From: Vespa crabro
Taxonomy: Eukaryota > Arthropoda > Insecta > Hymenoptera > Vespidae
Reading direction: 5' to 3'
DNA: 64,000 bases
Assembly (NCBI RefSeq): GCF_910589235.1
Contig: NC_060977.1
Coordinates: forward strand, 570,001-634,000
Part shown: positions 27,240-38,219 of the stretch, in pieces
Position numbering within the stretch: position 1 is the first letter of the stretch
Layout of the letters: each line of letters begins with the position of its first letter
Translations under genes and position numbers: made by a program
The notes under the pieces: generated by a model
What the model saw: only the letters and a program-made list of their open reading frames with translations
What the model was told of the DNA's origin: nothing
Databases searched by the model: none

Positions 27240-29300
27240 TCCATCTGGTCCATCTTCAATCCGTACTTCAACCCCGTACTTTACAGCTAGGGCGGTAGCG
27301 AATCTCACAGAAGCATACCTAACAATCGGTGAATAGATTTCTTGGAAATCTATTCCTTATTTTTGGCTACAACCTTTCACGACGAGTCGAGCTTTATGTC
27401 TTTCAAACCTCCCGGACGAGTCTCGCTTGATCTTGAACACCCATTTTGTCTCAAGAGCTTTTCTGTTTGTAGATAAGTCCGTTAGCACCCACGTTTCGTT
27501 TCTCAGAAGCGATTTTCTTTCCTCCTTCATAACTTCCTTCCACAGGCTGCTATCTCGACCGCTCAGTGCTTCCTACACCGTCTGTGGATCCTCGGTATTC
27601 CCCCCGGCTGCCATGTAGGCCATAAAGTCGTCCATGTTAACAGGTTTGTAAGTTCATGTAGATCGCCTTGGATCTACACCTGCCTCGTTCTGTTCAGCGT
27701 CATGAAAGTCATCAAACACTGCGGATTCGTCGCCTGTTGATATGTCTTAACTTTCATCGATAAGATATTCAGACTCTGAATCTCTCCGTATAGTATCTTC
27801 GGTGTCCCGCGAAAAGCTTTGCGCTGACTCGTCGTCTGGTTCCTCTCCGAGTTCATCTTCTTCGTCTTCGACAGTCTCTTCACCGAGCGGTACCTCGATG
27901 AGCTCTCTGATCTGACCAAAGTCCTTTTCTTGTTTTGGTGCTAATTCTTTCTTTTCTTCTAGAAACACCACGTTCCTTCGTTTGTAGATTTTGTGCGTGT
28001 TCGGATCGATTAGTCGATACCCTTTAGTGTCGTCGTCGTAGCCTACGAAGACGAGTTCTTCCGCCTTCGAATCCCATTTTTGGCGCTGCTCCTTTGGGAC
28101 CTGTGCCATTGCTTTGCACCCAAAAACCTTCAAGTTCCTTAAATCCGGTATCTGTCCGGTCCACATTTCTTCTGAAGTTTTCCCGCCAATTTCGCCGGTC
28201 AGAGATTTGTTGATTAGGTAAACAGCCGTTGCTATCGCCTCTCCCCAGTATTCCTTTGGTAATTCAGCATCGAAAAGCATATTCTTCGCTCTCTCGACGA
28301 TGGTACGGTTCATCCTTTTTGCCAAACCGTTTTGCTCTGGCGAATATGGAACGGTTCGTTGGTGTCTTAATTCCAGATTTCTTCAGAATCTTCTCAAGTT
28401 CTCGATTCACGAACATACCTCCGTTGTCAGTTCGGATGGATTTGATCTCTTTTGTGGTCTGTTTTTCCACAAACGTTTTGAAATCTACGATGACGTCTCT
28501 AGCTTTGCCTTTTTCTGTTAAAAAATAGACGAACACTTTACGACTGCAATCATCGATCAAAGTTATGAAATACCTCGCCCCTCCAATGGATGCACTCTCC
28601 ATAGGTCCACATAAATCTGAATGGATTACTTCGAGTATTTCTTTCGCACGTTTTCCTTCCTTTAGAAACGGTTTCTTTGTAATCTTACCCTTGAGGCATG
28701 AAATGCAAGGCTTTTCCTCAATATTACTTAGCTTTATTCCTGTCGCCATATCATTACTAAGTTTTGATACGCCTCGATAATGAAGGTGGCCAAGTCTCCT
28801 GTGCCAGAGTTCTGCCGTCGGTCGCTCTGCCGCAAAGAAGACCCTGTCCGCTACGTCGTCGAGCTTGTATATTCCACCTTCTAGCGACATCGTGCCTAGA
28901 TTGTTTCCCTCTTCGTCACGAATCTCGTTGATTTTTGGAGAAAAAAGTACAGATAAACCATTTTTAACCATTTGACTTACTGACAACAGGTTAACTGAGC
29001 TTTCTGGTACATGAAGCACGTTGCGTGCTGTAATCTCTTGTACGCTGTTACTCGTTAGAACCTCCAGGCTCATGTCCCCTGTCAACCTTGCTGACATACC
29101 TTGTTTGTTCGCCATAGTAACTTTCGCTACTGAGCATTTCCTCTGGTTTTTCAGTCCCTCATCCACCGCCGTAATATGGTTTGACGTATACGAGTCGACA
29201 TACCAGTTTCCACCGTTCGTTCCTGTTGAAGATAGGAAAGCCCAATACGCTTTACTTTGTGTTGCACTGTCTTCTTTTCATTTTGTTCGCTTTTTGGTTG
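27240..29300 (-). pseudogene. copia pol (protease, integrase, partial RT)
   Basis: The protease site reads WYVDSYTSNHITAVDEGL near 29,200 (the usual D-S-G is D-S-Y, a likely loss). The integrase zinc region contains HRRLGHLHYRG with CISCLKGK near 28,705. The catalytic core has DLCGPM, FITLIDDCSRK, RTDNGG and PEQNGLAKRMNR near 28,310. A frameshift near 28,350 separates the last from the rest. RT begins ETKWVFKIKRDSSGRFERHK near 27,455 and stops near 27,265. An acidic linker rich in Glu and Asp lies near 27,900-27,760. Confidence 0.9.
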
Positions 29301-29995
29301 TTCGCTATTTGGTTGTTCGGTTAGTTTTACATGTACTCGCAAAGTGTCCTGTGCGCTTGCATCGAAAGCACCGTACAGCCTTCGACTTCGTTTTCGTCCC
29401 GCCTGTGTAGAATGCTGTGTCGCTGCTCGCGCGTTTTACGCTTTTTGTTCCCTTGACATCTTGTAGCAACTTTGTCTTTATCGAGTCTGTGGATATTGCT
29501 GTCCCAGAATTTTCCAGACCCATAATCATGGGGCGGTATTTGTTTCGTAGTCCTGCCAGAAGCAGCGTTCCTACCCACTCGTCTGATACCTTGAACCCTA
29601 CGCCATTAAGTTTATGAGCAGTTGTTGTTATAATGTTTACATATTCCTCAACATCTTTGCATTTTTGTAGTTGTGTAGTTACTAAGGTCCTCAGAAAGCT
29701 GACCTTCCGCATCAATCCCGAGTCTTAGAAAGTAGTTTGTAATTTTTCCCATACCTCTTTTGCGGTGGCATACTCCTGAATGTGTGCATAGTTTATAGGG
29801 TCTACTGGTAAGATGAGCTTTGACTTAGCCTTTGTTGCCCTTTCTTCATCAGCTATGTACTCTTCAGTTCCCAGTACGCACCCCCCACAGGTCATCGTGT
29901 TCCAATCACGTTTGCATCGCAAATTTCTATGTTGGGAAATTTTCTTTTCCTTTCAGCTTCTCGACTAGTTGCGTTACTTGATTTGAGCTCGACAT
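29300..29995 (-). pseudogene. copia gag
   Basis: ATG 29,995 opens MSSSNQVTQLVEKLKGKENF, typical of copia gag. TGG-to-TAG type stops appear soon after (near 29,930 and 29,910) and a frameshift follows. The rest reads ATAKEVWEKLQTTF near 29,760 and then the UBN2-like region. The CCHC knuckle CFRCKRTGHFASTC lies near 29,370-29,330. It forms the particle and binds the RNA. It is translationally continuous with pol in intact copia elements; here it is broken. Confidence 0.9.
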
Positions 29996-30293
29996 CCTTG
30001 ACGGTAACGAAGTTCCCCCTTTTTCACAACGAATAATGAATCATTCCATGAAAATAATAAAATTCTCCTTTTTTTTTTACATGTATCTCACACGTTTCGC
30101 GGCACGAACAAAAAATCGTCCTTTTTGAGGTTAGATCACTCACGCGGTATGAAATCGCCCTTTGAGGTTAGATCATCCATGCCTTGTATTCTGGTCTCAA
30201 CACACACTGATACCATAAAAGTAAAAAAATATTGACACTGTCCTTCGCGCGCGACGTTTTTCTTTATGTTCTTTTTATTACTTTTCACGTCAC

Positions 30294-30307
30294 CTGGGCC
30301 CATAACC
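30294..30307 (-). other. copia-type primer-binding site (initiator tRNA-Met half)
   Basis: On the minus strand GGTTATGGGCCCAG directly follows the LTR. This is the sequence used by Drosophila copia, complementary to an internal part of initiator tRNA-Met that includes the anticodon, rather than to the tRNA 3' end. Its position immediately next to the LTR end supports both calls. Confidence 0.88.
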
Positions 30308-30520
30308 TGATGAAACAGGATTATGCACATGAGATATTAATTAAACAAATCTGTATCATTCTGTGCTTTTTCTCCTGTAAGACAAGAAGAAGTGTTTATT
30401 CAATTCGATAGGAATCGATACATTGGATCGATACATCGGTCAAGATGGTCGAAGCTCGCCTTGACTATAAAAGGGGCGGGAACTTATTTTTGTTCAAATT
30501 GAGTTTACAGTTTCTCAACA
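30308..30520 (-). repeat. copia 5' LTR (213 bp)
   Basis: On the minus strand it begins TGTTGAGAAACTG at 30,520 and ends TTTCATCA at 30,308, giving TG...CA ends. It contains an AATAAA signal (minus strand). It is about 90 percent similar to the solo LTR at 33,142-33,350, which fixes both borders. The primer-binding site follows directly. Confidence 0.92.
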
Positions 30521-33141
30521 AGTAGTAAATATTATTATAATAATTGTTTTCATGCGTGTCTTGAGTTACATGGCAACGTCCGCTGGAGGATAGACATCAT
30601 GATTTGATTCCAGCGTTGATAGCATAGGAATAATTTTGTGGTCATTGATTATTTTTTTAGTACTTCTCTAACGGCATCTCTTACAATTTCCGGAAGGATA
30701 CATATTGAATTCGGTGATGTCAAATATTCATATGTAGTATATATTAATTACTCTGTATTTTTCCTTGGTTTCTGATTTTTCTTTAATTTTTCCTTGCTCT
30801 TCGCGTGGTTGTATTGTTTTGAACCTTTCGTATTGTTTAAGATCTTCTTGTACTTCATTTGACGATTTTAGAACCGCATATTAATTTCCGCAAATTAATG
30901 AAAGAATGCAATTTCTTTGAAGGTCCTGTAGAGCTCATGAGGTGTGTGTGTGTGATATATGATAAAGTTAACTTCGTGAAATGTATCGATCGAATGAATG
31001 ATAGTTTCTCTCGAACTATCCTCAAAGACGTTATTAAAATTAGGAAAGAGAAAAGAAAAAGGAATAGTTTAAATAAAAAAGTTTATGAAAAGGGAAGTAA
31101 TGATGTCTATTGGTTGCGAGTTTATTAGAATAGTTCGTTCGAAATGATTAAATAATCTCAAATACGGTTCTTTGTTGCGGTAACAATATTGATTTGATTG
31201 TCGAATTGATGTCTTAAAGATAGGTTCCAGATAACCACCTTATTTAAGAATCAAATAAACAGTTTAGTTTTCATTTATCGCCCGTTTTGGAATATTATTG
31301 AAGAACATATGCTTAACTAACAATGCTTAAAATCGGACAATAATAGGAATCAGAAGAATACATAGAAACGTAAGAAACGTGTTTCTTTTATTTAAGAATT
31401 TTCTTAGAAATTGTCCAAAAATATTACAAACGTAGATATTCTCAATAATACTTAAGGTGCATACGTGTTCTTCAACATAGTTTTTTTCCCGATTAGTGTA
31501 TTATTCACGATTCGATTAAAATATACTTTATAATTTGAGACTTATTGGCTTATATCTAAGATTTATTTTGACTCGTTGTTCTCAATACCATTCGATGAGT
31601 TCAATTTTAAAAGAAGTAGGTTTTTCAGGAATAGAGTTACACTTATTTTAATTAACAAAAGGAATAATAGAAATAATAAGAATTGGTACTTAATAACATC
31701 TACCTGATGTTTGTTACTTTGAGTTTATCTCAGCTAAAAAAACATTCAGTATTTCTCGTTCTGTAAAACCAGTTACTTATTAAAGTCCGTAATTATTTCT
31801 TAAGTTCGTATTCTGTATTCGGTGAAGCTAGTAATAAGGTATAAATCTGTATTTTGCAATCTATAAAATCAGTTACCAAGTAATTTAATATTCTGCATTC
31901 TGTAAAATAAGAAACTAAGTAATAAGTCCGTATTCCATATTTTGTAAAACTGATAATCAATTAATAAATCCGTATTCCGTATTTGATAAAGACGTTAATA
32001 AATTTATAAGACTTTATCAAAAAGTCGATGATTCTACAATCAGTTAAACGGTCTTTATTTTCTTACAACTCTTACTGAACGTTATCTGACTAACTCATTA
32101 AGACAAGAAGCCATTCTTGTACACCACTTGTAGAAAGGATAAGCAATTTGGAATCTTGTTTCTAATATTATATCTACTATTTTCTATTTTTTCTATTTTT
32201 TCTAATATTATGTCCATTGGTTTTTTTCCCAATCTATTTATCTATCAGATCTTCTGCTATTTTATTTCATCTTACTATGTCTCCTGGTTCATTTGCTCGT
32301 CTACGAATTCACATTTTATGTCAATCCCCGGTATAGGCTTCATGGCCCGATCAAAAACTGAATATCTTGAATTATGACAGAACCAACAATTATTTGGTTT
32401 TTCTCTTTACCAAGATCCAAATTACAGCAGCTTGTTTGTCCAAATACACAGTATACAAATCAATACCTGATGACTTACTAGAGATCTCTCTCAAATTTTT
32501 AGATATTATTCATTCAGTGGCATTATTCACCAGTGGTAATAGTCACGCATCGATTATTTAGAGGAATTCTTATTTCGAACGCGTAATCATACTTCTTTTT
32601 GTTTGAGCCTTTTTGTCTCATTATGTACACGGGTGCTCTTTTCATTCGCCTATAGAATACTTATATGGCTGCTCATTATATTTTAAAAGAACTCAATGTA
32701 TTGAAAAAATGTTGGTTAAAAAACTCTCGCTCTTTATAATTGAAGTGTTTATGAACGGAATATCTATAATATTTGGAAAAATCATATCAGCCATGTAATG
32801 AATTTCTTGCGATAACACATGCCTGATAACACATGTTCAACAATTATGTTTATAACTTATAAAAATATTTTATAATAAATGAATAATATTTTGTAAAACT
32901 GTAGAATATTAAGAATATATGTTAAGTTAATATCATTACTTTTTGTTGAAAGATTTCGTTAAAATATTACATTAAAATATTTCTGTCTAAACAAAGGAAT
33001 AACAATGCGATTTTGTTTTCTTTAGTTTCTCATGGAAAGTTTGACGTTATCTTTTCAGATACAATCTATCGACATTTTATATAATCAATTTGTAGATATA
33101 TATATATATTTATAGATATATATTAATTTGTATATATTCAT
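30521..33141. other. AT-rich stretch with a decayed minisatellite
   Basis: No gene recognised. The frame at 30,859-31,128 has no recognisable similarity. A loose tandem repeat occupies about 31,755-32,010 (listed separately). A short TA run lies at about 33,096-33,122. Confidence 0.5.
31755..32010. repeat. Diverged tandem repeat, unit about 40-50 bp
   Basis: Five to six imperfect units share TTCTGTAAAA..AGTTAC..AGTAATAA.TCCGTATTC. They are clearest near 31,757, 31,815, 31,855, 31,898 and 31,937. Divergence is high, so the unit borders are approximate. Confidence 0.6.
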
Positions 33142-33350
33142 TGATGGAACAGGATTATGCACATGGGATAGTAATTAAAAAATCTGTATCGTTCTGTGTT
33201 TTTTCTCCTGTGAGACAAGAAGTGTTTATTCAATTCGACAGGAATCGATACATTGGATCGATACATCGATCAAGATGGCTGAAGCTGACCTTGACTATAA
33301 AAAAGGCGGGAACTTATTTTTGTTCAAATTGAGTTTACAGTTTCTCAACA
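33142..33350 (-). mobile_element. Solo LTR of the copia element, with 5-bp target duplication
   Basis: A 209-bp sequence matching the copia 5' LTR at 30,308-30,520 from end to end in the same orientation. It is flanked by TTCAT at 33,137-33,141 and TTCAT at 33,351-33,355, a perfect 5-bp target-site duplication as expected for copia integration. No internal copia sequence adjoins it, so it is a product of LTR-LTR recombination. Confidence 0.93.
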
Positions 33351-33869
33351 TTCATAAACAAACATCAAAAAGAGAGAAAATCCCTGCCAAAAGAGATAGA
33401 AAGATGGATAACCATCATCTTGTCTGTTACATCATCCATATTGTGAATATTGACTCACGTTTATCGATTGGTCCAACTAACACAGTTTGACGATACAGAA
33501 ACGCATATCTATAGAGATAAATATCTGTTACGGAGTGGATTTTAATCACTTGCGTTGGAAAGACATGCGTTGAGATGTTTTTGTCTTCAAATTGTCAATG
33601 ACGTGTCGATAGCAATTGTCACAGAAATAAAAAAGACGTGCGTGGCACGTCGATTGAAATCTTTGTTTTCTTCTGTTCGTATGGAAGCATACAAATAGCA
33701 TATGAAATAAGTGCTTATTTTGCGTTATGCATTTTTATATTATAAATAAAAAAATCAAATGTTCAATCCTATTCAAAAAGAAACATAATCGAGACTTCTA
33801 TCCTTTCGAAAAATAATATCATTTTGGAAATTTTCTCAACTGTCTCACTTTTTACATTTTACTAATAAT

Positions 33870-34925
33870 TAAGTTGTAAACAAAGATGATGATCGTTTAA
33901 GTAAATTACGAAGTATAATCGATTATCTAAATAAAAAATTTAATAGTATTTACATTCCCACTGAATATGTATCATTGGATGAATTTCTAATGAAGTTCAC
34001 AGGTCGCATGTTATATAAGCAGGATAATCTATCAAAAAGAGTGCGCTTTGGTGTGAACTTTTATAAACTACGTGAATCTAAAATGGGATATTAGATCAAA
34101 TTTAAAATATATACGAGTCAAGATACAGAACAAAATTCAAACACTAGTGCATCAAGAAATATTACGATATTTATGTGCAAACTGATAGCTGATTACAGAC
34201 AACCATGTTTATATAAAAATTAATGCTATAATAACAGTGAAATTCAGTGGGAAAAATATGTCGAAAGAACTCGTAGCGGCAATACTGAAACTATCTAAAG
34301 TTATTCCAAGATCATGTAATAGTACTTTAGCTGCAAAATGAAAAGACAAAAAAGATGTATATTTACTGTCACAAAATACAAGAAAATAGAAATGATAGAA
34401 GTGGAAAAGAAGAAGTGAAAAAATAATAATAGCTACGCTATAAAGCCCAATATCATTTTGCAGTATAATGATGACATGGATGGAGTAGATTTACAAGATA
34501 TTTACTTATTTTCCTTTTCATTGATGAGAAAGTATGTAAAAAGTCAATAAAAAAATATTTTTTTATTTAATAGACATTGCACTTTTTAATGCTTACGTTT
34601 CATTTTGCAAGAAAATAGATATAGCGAAAAGTAAAAAATAATCGTTTTAAAAATTTCGTTTAGATGTGGCAGAACAAATTTTATAAAGTATGTATTGCTG
34701 ATTATCAAAAACGTAGAAGGATGTCTGTTAGTGAAACACCACATCGTTTATAAGCAAAACAATGGGGATATTTTCCAAGAAATATTCTACTCACGAAAGC
34801 TAAAAAAAGTCCATAAAGAAGGTATAGAGTATGTGCAAAACATGAAAAAACGCAGTAACATTACATGGGAATGCAAAGAATGCCTTGTAGCGCTACATAT
34901 ATCAGACTATTTTTAAATATACCAT
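33870..34925 (+). mobile_element. piggyBac transposase pseudogene (plus strand)
   Basis: Starts mid-protein with DRLSKLRSIIDYLNKKFNS near 33,885 and the first Asp motif EYVSLDEFLMKF near 33,965. KRVRFGVNFYKLRESKMGY follows near 34,040. Scattered pieces continue (LAAKxKDKKDVYLLS near 34,330; LIDIALFNAYVSF near 34,570). The C-terminal Cys-rich domain with ITWECKECLVALH lies near 34,860. It is closely related to the minus-strand copy at 15.3-17.5 kb. The N-terminal third and both termini are not recognised, and stops are frequent. Confidence 0.82.
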
Positions 34926-34929
34926 ATTA

Positions 34930-37155
34930 TTTAAGATTATTAATAAAGAAAAATTAGTATTCATCTATGTAAAATTCTTTGAGTAAGACTTTATAGTCTT
35001 CTCGTTTTAAATAACGCCTTATGGAAAGTTACAGTGTATCGTTCTGGTACGTGTATCTATGAAATAATCACCAGCACAAGTGGTCAAGAAGACGATACAG
35101 CCACTCACATAGACTGAATCAAGAAAGAATAATTTATTGAAATCTATTGGTATGCAACTGGTTTAATTTGTGGCCGATACATGACGCGGGATTATCCGCG
35201 AGACTATTTTATGATATGACCTGATACGATATAAGACGATATTAATAATTGTGAGATTATAAGTTTTTCATAAATTTCTTGTAAGTGAAACGATTCTTTT
35301 TGTGTCTTGGAATCTCTGCGTAGAAGAAAGACTCATCTCTCACTTAAAGATAATAAAGACCTTCTAAAAAACATCCTTGTAGGCGAATACTTATTTACCG
35401 TTATTTTAAGAATAAATTAAAATAGAATTACTCACTTAAGGTTGTTATTTATATAAAATCTTTATTAAGGGCAGAACAAAGTTTCAAAAAATCAATTCTG
35501 GAAAGAAAGGACTTAATAATGATGCGTAGCCGAGCACACTGTCTGTCATATAAAAGATGTCAGAGTATAGAAATTTTTGCGATGCGGACATAAGATAAGA
35601 ATTAAAACAATTAAGATAAGATTATTAAAAACAGATTAAATAAAAGAATATAAAATCTGAAGATAATTAAAAATAAGAAATTCTAGAATACATTATCATC
35701 AATGAATGTCGATTAAAAAAGAGATTGAAAGGTAGCAACGAAATTTTTGCACAAATGGATTAATTACAACTAATATTTTATTCATATCAATCAGTAAGTT
35801 GAGCTTTCTTTATATATAGTTCCTGCTTCTGTTCCAGTATTTAGGAAGCTCTAAGACATAGTGTGAAGGAAACCAGAATCTGACCGAAAATCAATAATAA
35901 TAGAATATAATCTCCGGGATAGGATAGATGGAAGAATAGAAGGGGAAACTCATGTCAATCTCGAATTGGCATATCTTTATCTTTTAATGTGATGGCTCTA
36001 GAATTTATATTATTATCCCGTGTGCGAGTCAAGATATTTCAGTAACCGGACATTGTGAGTCATAGGCTGTGCCTAATACCGCAATTAATATAGTTAGGAA
36101 ATTACTCTAGAAATTCCTTAGGAGAATTATTGAATTTTGAACTCATTAAAAAGGAAAATATAAGCTTAAGCTAAGTTCACAACGTAATGAAGAAAAGAGG
36201 AAATTGGCATGATAACGCGTTTAATGTCTTTTCACTAATAATACTGTCTTTTTAAACTATAAATATCATAAATGATGATTACACTAAACAATCTCGATTC
36301 TGTTCCTGATTATAAGTTGCACAATACCTATTCCAAGCAGATTCGTATTACGAGGTGATAATTATATTTCAAAGGTTGCTGGAAGTGAAAGGAAAAAGGA
36401 AAGAAGCCTGTTTCTCGTGCTACCATAATTGTCGATGGTAAAGCCGATTGCTGGAATGAATGATCCGTCACAGTCACTCCTCTTCAGTGACATTCGATGG
36501 AGAAAAATGGGACAAAAAAAGATTTTTCTTCGGGTTCTTTCTTATGACAAACATAAAGGCGACAATCCTGATCAAATCGCTCGAATACATGAGAACAATC
36601 TTTTAAACTATTATGATTTTAGTATGTAGGATTATAATAGCAACAATGTACAAAAAGGAAAATGTACATGGTGCGTTATTCAGGCAAAGACAACAGGTTT
36701 AGGCAACACGTGCGAATAATGCTTTTCCTTAATTTCTTTTTTTTTTATCAAAACATTGAAAGCTTTATGCCAAGAAAAACAGATTTCTGTAGATCTCCTA
36801 AACATAGACATAAACTAAATGAGTTATCGAGCTTAAAAATAATAGGACAGCGATGTTGAATCAGAGATCCGCAAGTTATTCGATGATCTGCGAGAAAAAT
36901 TTAAATAATCCATAAATTTTTAAAAAATTAAACTAAAATTTTGTAAATTATTAAATAAAATTGAGATTTCAACTTTTTACAAAATTCAAAAAGGAAATTT
37001 AAAATTATTTACTAAATTAGTACAATATTGTTTACTTATGAAACATTGTTTAAACAAACATAATATAAAATATTAAGGTATATGAAATATTAATGATCTT
37101 GAAGTATTTCTGACGAATAGCACTTTTAGAAGTTTAACTTAGAATTGAAGAGGCT
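34930..37155. other. AT-rich stretch, nothing recognised
   Basis: No coding similarity, RNA gene or clear repeat was found. The frame at 36,429-36,629 shows no recognisable domain. Confidence 0.55.
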
Positions 37156-37159
37156 ACAT

Positions 37160-37582
37160 GTGTCACTGAGTAAGTCGTAGTGATTCTATAACGATCCCTA
37201 TAACCAATAGGACCGTCACACTTGGAAATATCTCGACTAGTTGAGTGAAAGTTATGCGAGTTATATTGAAACCAATGCGACGGTCGGACATGAAAATATT
37301 TCGATTAGTCGAGGGATAGAAATGCCAGTGATCCTCGAACAAATGCGATGGTCATACTTGGAAATATATCGATTAGTCGAGAGAAAGTTATGCGAGTGAC
37401 TCTCGAAACAATTGGGCAGTCGGACTTGGAAATATTCCCATTAGTCGGCGAAAATTGTTAGAGTGCATCTCGAACTATAGCGCCAGTTGGACTTGGAAAT
37501 ATTCCGACTAGTGGAGGAAACTTATACGAGTGCCACTCGAACCACTTGAACCAAAACGATGGTCGTTGTTGAAAATAGTTGG
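37160..37582. repeat. 68-bp minisatellite, about six units
   Basis: The core GTCGGACTTGGAAATATTC recurs at 37,215, 37,283, 37,351, 37,419, 37,486 and (degraded) 37,562. The first four spacings are 68, 68, 68 and 67 bases. Each unit also carries GATTAGTCGAG and a GCGAGTG..CTCGAA segment with short dyad symmetry. The array passes directly into an (AAT)n tract. Confidence 0.92.
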
Positions 37583-37966
37583 ACTAATAATAATAATTGG
37601 AATACCGATTGTAATAATAATAATAATAATCATAAGAATAATAACAATAATAATAATAATGATAATAATATCAATAATAATATTAATGATAACGATATGG
37701 ACAATAATAAAAAACATGATAATAATAATAACGACAAGAATAGTACTAATAATAATAACGATATTAATAATTGCAATATTGATCACGGTAATAAAAATAA
37801 TAATAATTATAGTAATTTTAATAATAACGGTAATAATAATCTTAATAATTATAATAATAATTATTATAATATTCACGATAATAATAATAATAATACTATA
37901 AGTAACAATAACTATAAATATAATAATAATAATATTAAAAATAACCATGATAATAATAATAATTTT
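37583..37966. repeat. (AAT)n microsatellite, left part
   Basis: An imperfect AAT/TAA repeat with point interruptions, abutting the poly-A end of the R1-like LINE at about 37,963-37,981. Together with the tract from 42,788 it forms the target into which that LINE inserted. Confidence 0.95.
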
Positions 37967-38219
37967 TTTTTCTTTTTTTTTACGTAGGAAGTGAAATGCA
38001 TTTATGCACAGGGACGACTTGTCCCTAATGTTGGACTCATTACGATATCGACTAAAGCACCTCCTACTGCTGCTGGACAATAGCCCAGGTACGTTTACCA
38101 TATTATTTCGCCGTAGGTTTGTTTTCTTCACCTGTTAGACTCGCTGCTGTCTGTTCCTACTTCTTTTTCCCTGTTTACCTAGCAATTTCTATCTAGGTCA
38201 CTTTTTTTTCTATCGAAGG

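Larger units (their letters stand above)
27230..30520 (-). mobile_element. copia retrotransposon, 5' LTR to mid-RT, 3'-truncated
   Basis: Minus-strand element with 5' LTR (30,520-30,308), primer-binding site (30,307-30,294), gag, protease, integrase and the first part of reverse transcriptase. RT similarity stops shortly after FATALAVKYGVE near 27,270; the following sequence is not copia, so the rest of RT, RNase H and the 3' LTR are missing. Stops and frameshifts are present but few, so it is much younger than the copia at 11-12.6 kb. Confidence 0.92.

Noticed and set aside
27674..29617. Plus-strand frames opposite the copia gag-pol
   Set aside because: Antisense shadows of the minus-strand element.
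30207..30215. TGGTATCAG on the minus strand as a plant-type copia primer-binding site
   Set aside because: It lies 80 bp from the LTR end defined by the solo LTR; the copia-type site at 30,294-30,307 directly abuts the LTR.
32117..32561. Possible retroelement pol scrap on the minus strand
   Set aside because: A few residues looked copia-like, but no motif order could be established.
36429..36859. Two 65-66 codon frames as small genes
   Set aside because: No family, no splice or duplicate support; left as unexplained sequence.
37160..37582. Regular 68-bp spacing as a CRISPR array
   Set aside because: Whole units are similar, with no conserved-repeat/unique-spacer alternation, and the context is insect nuclear DNA.
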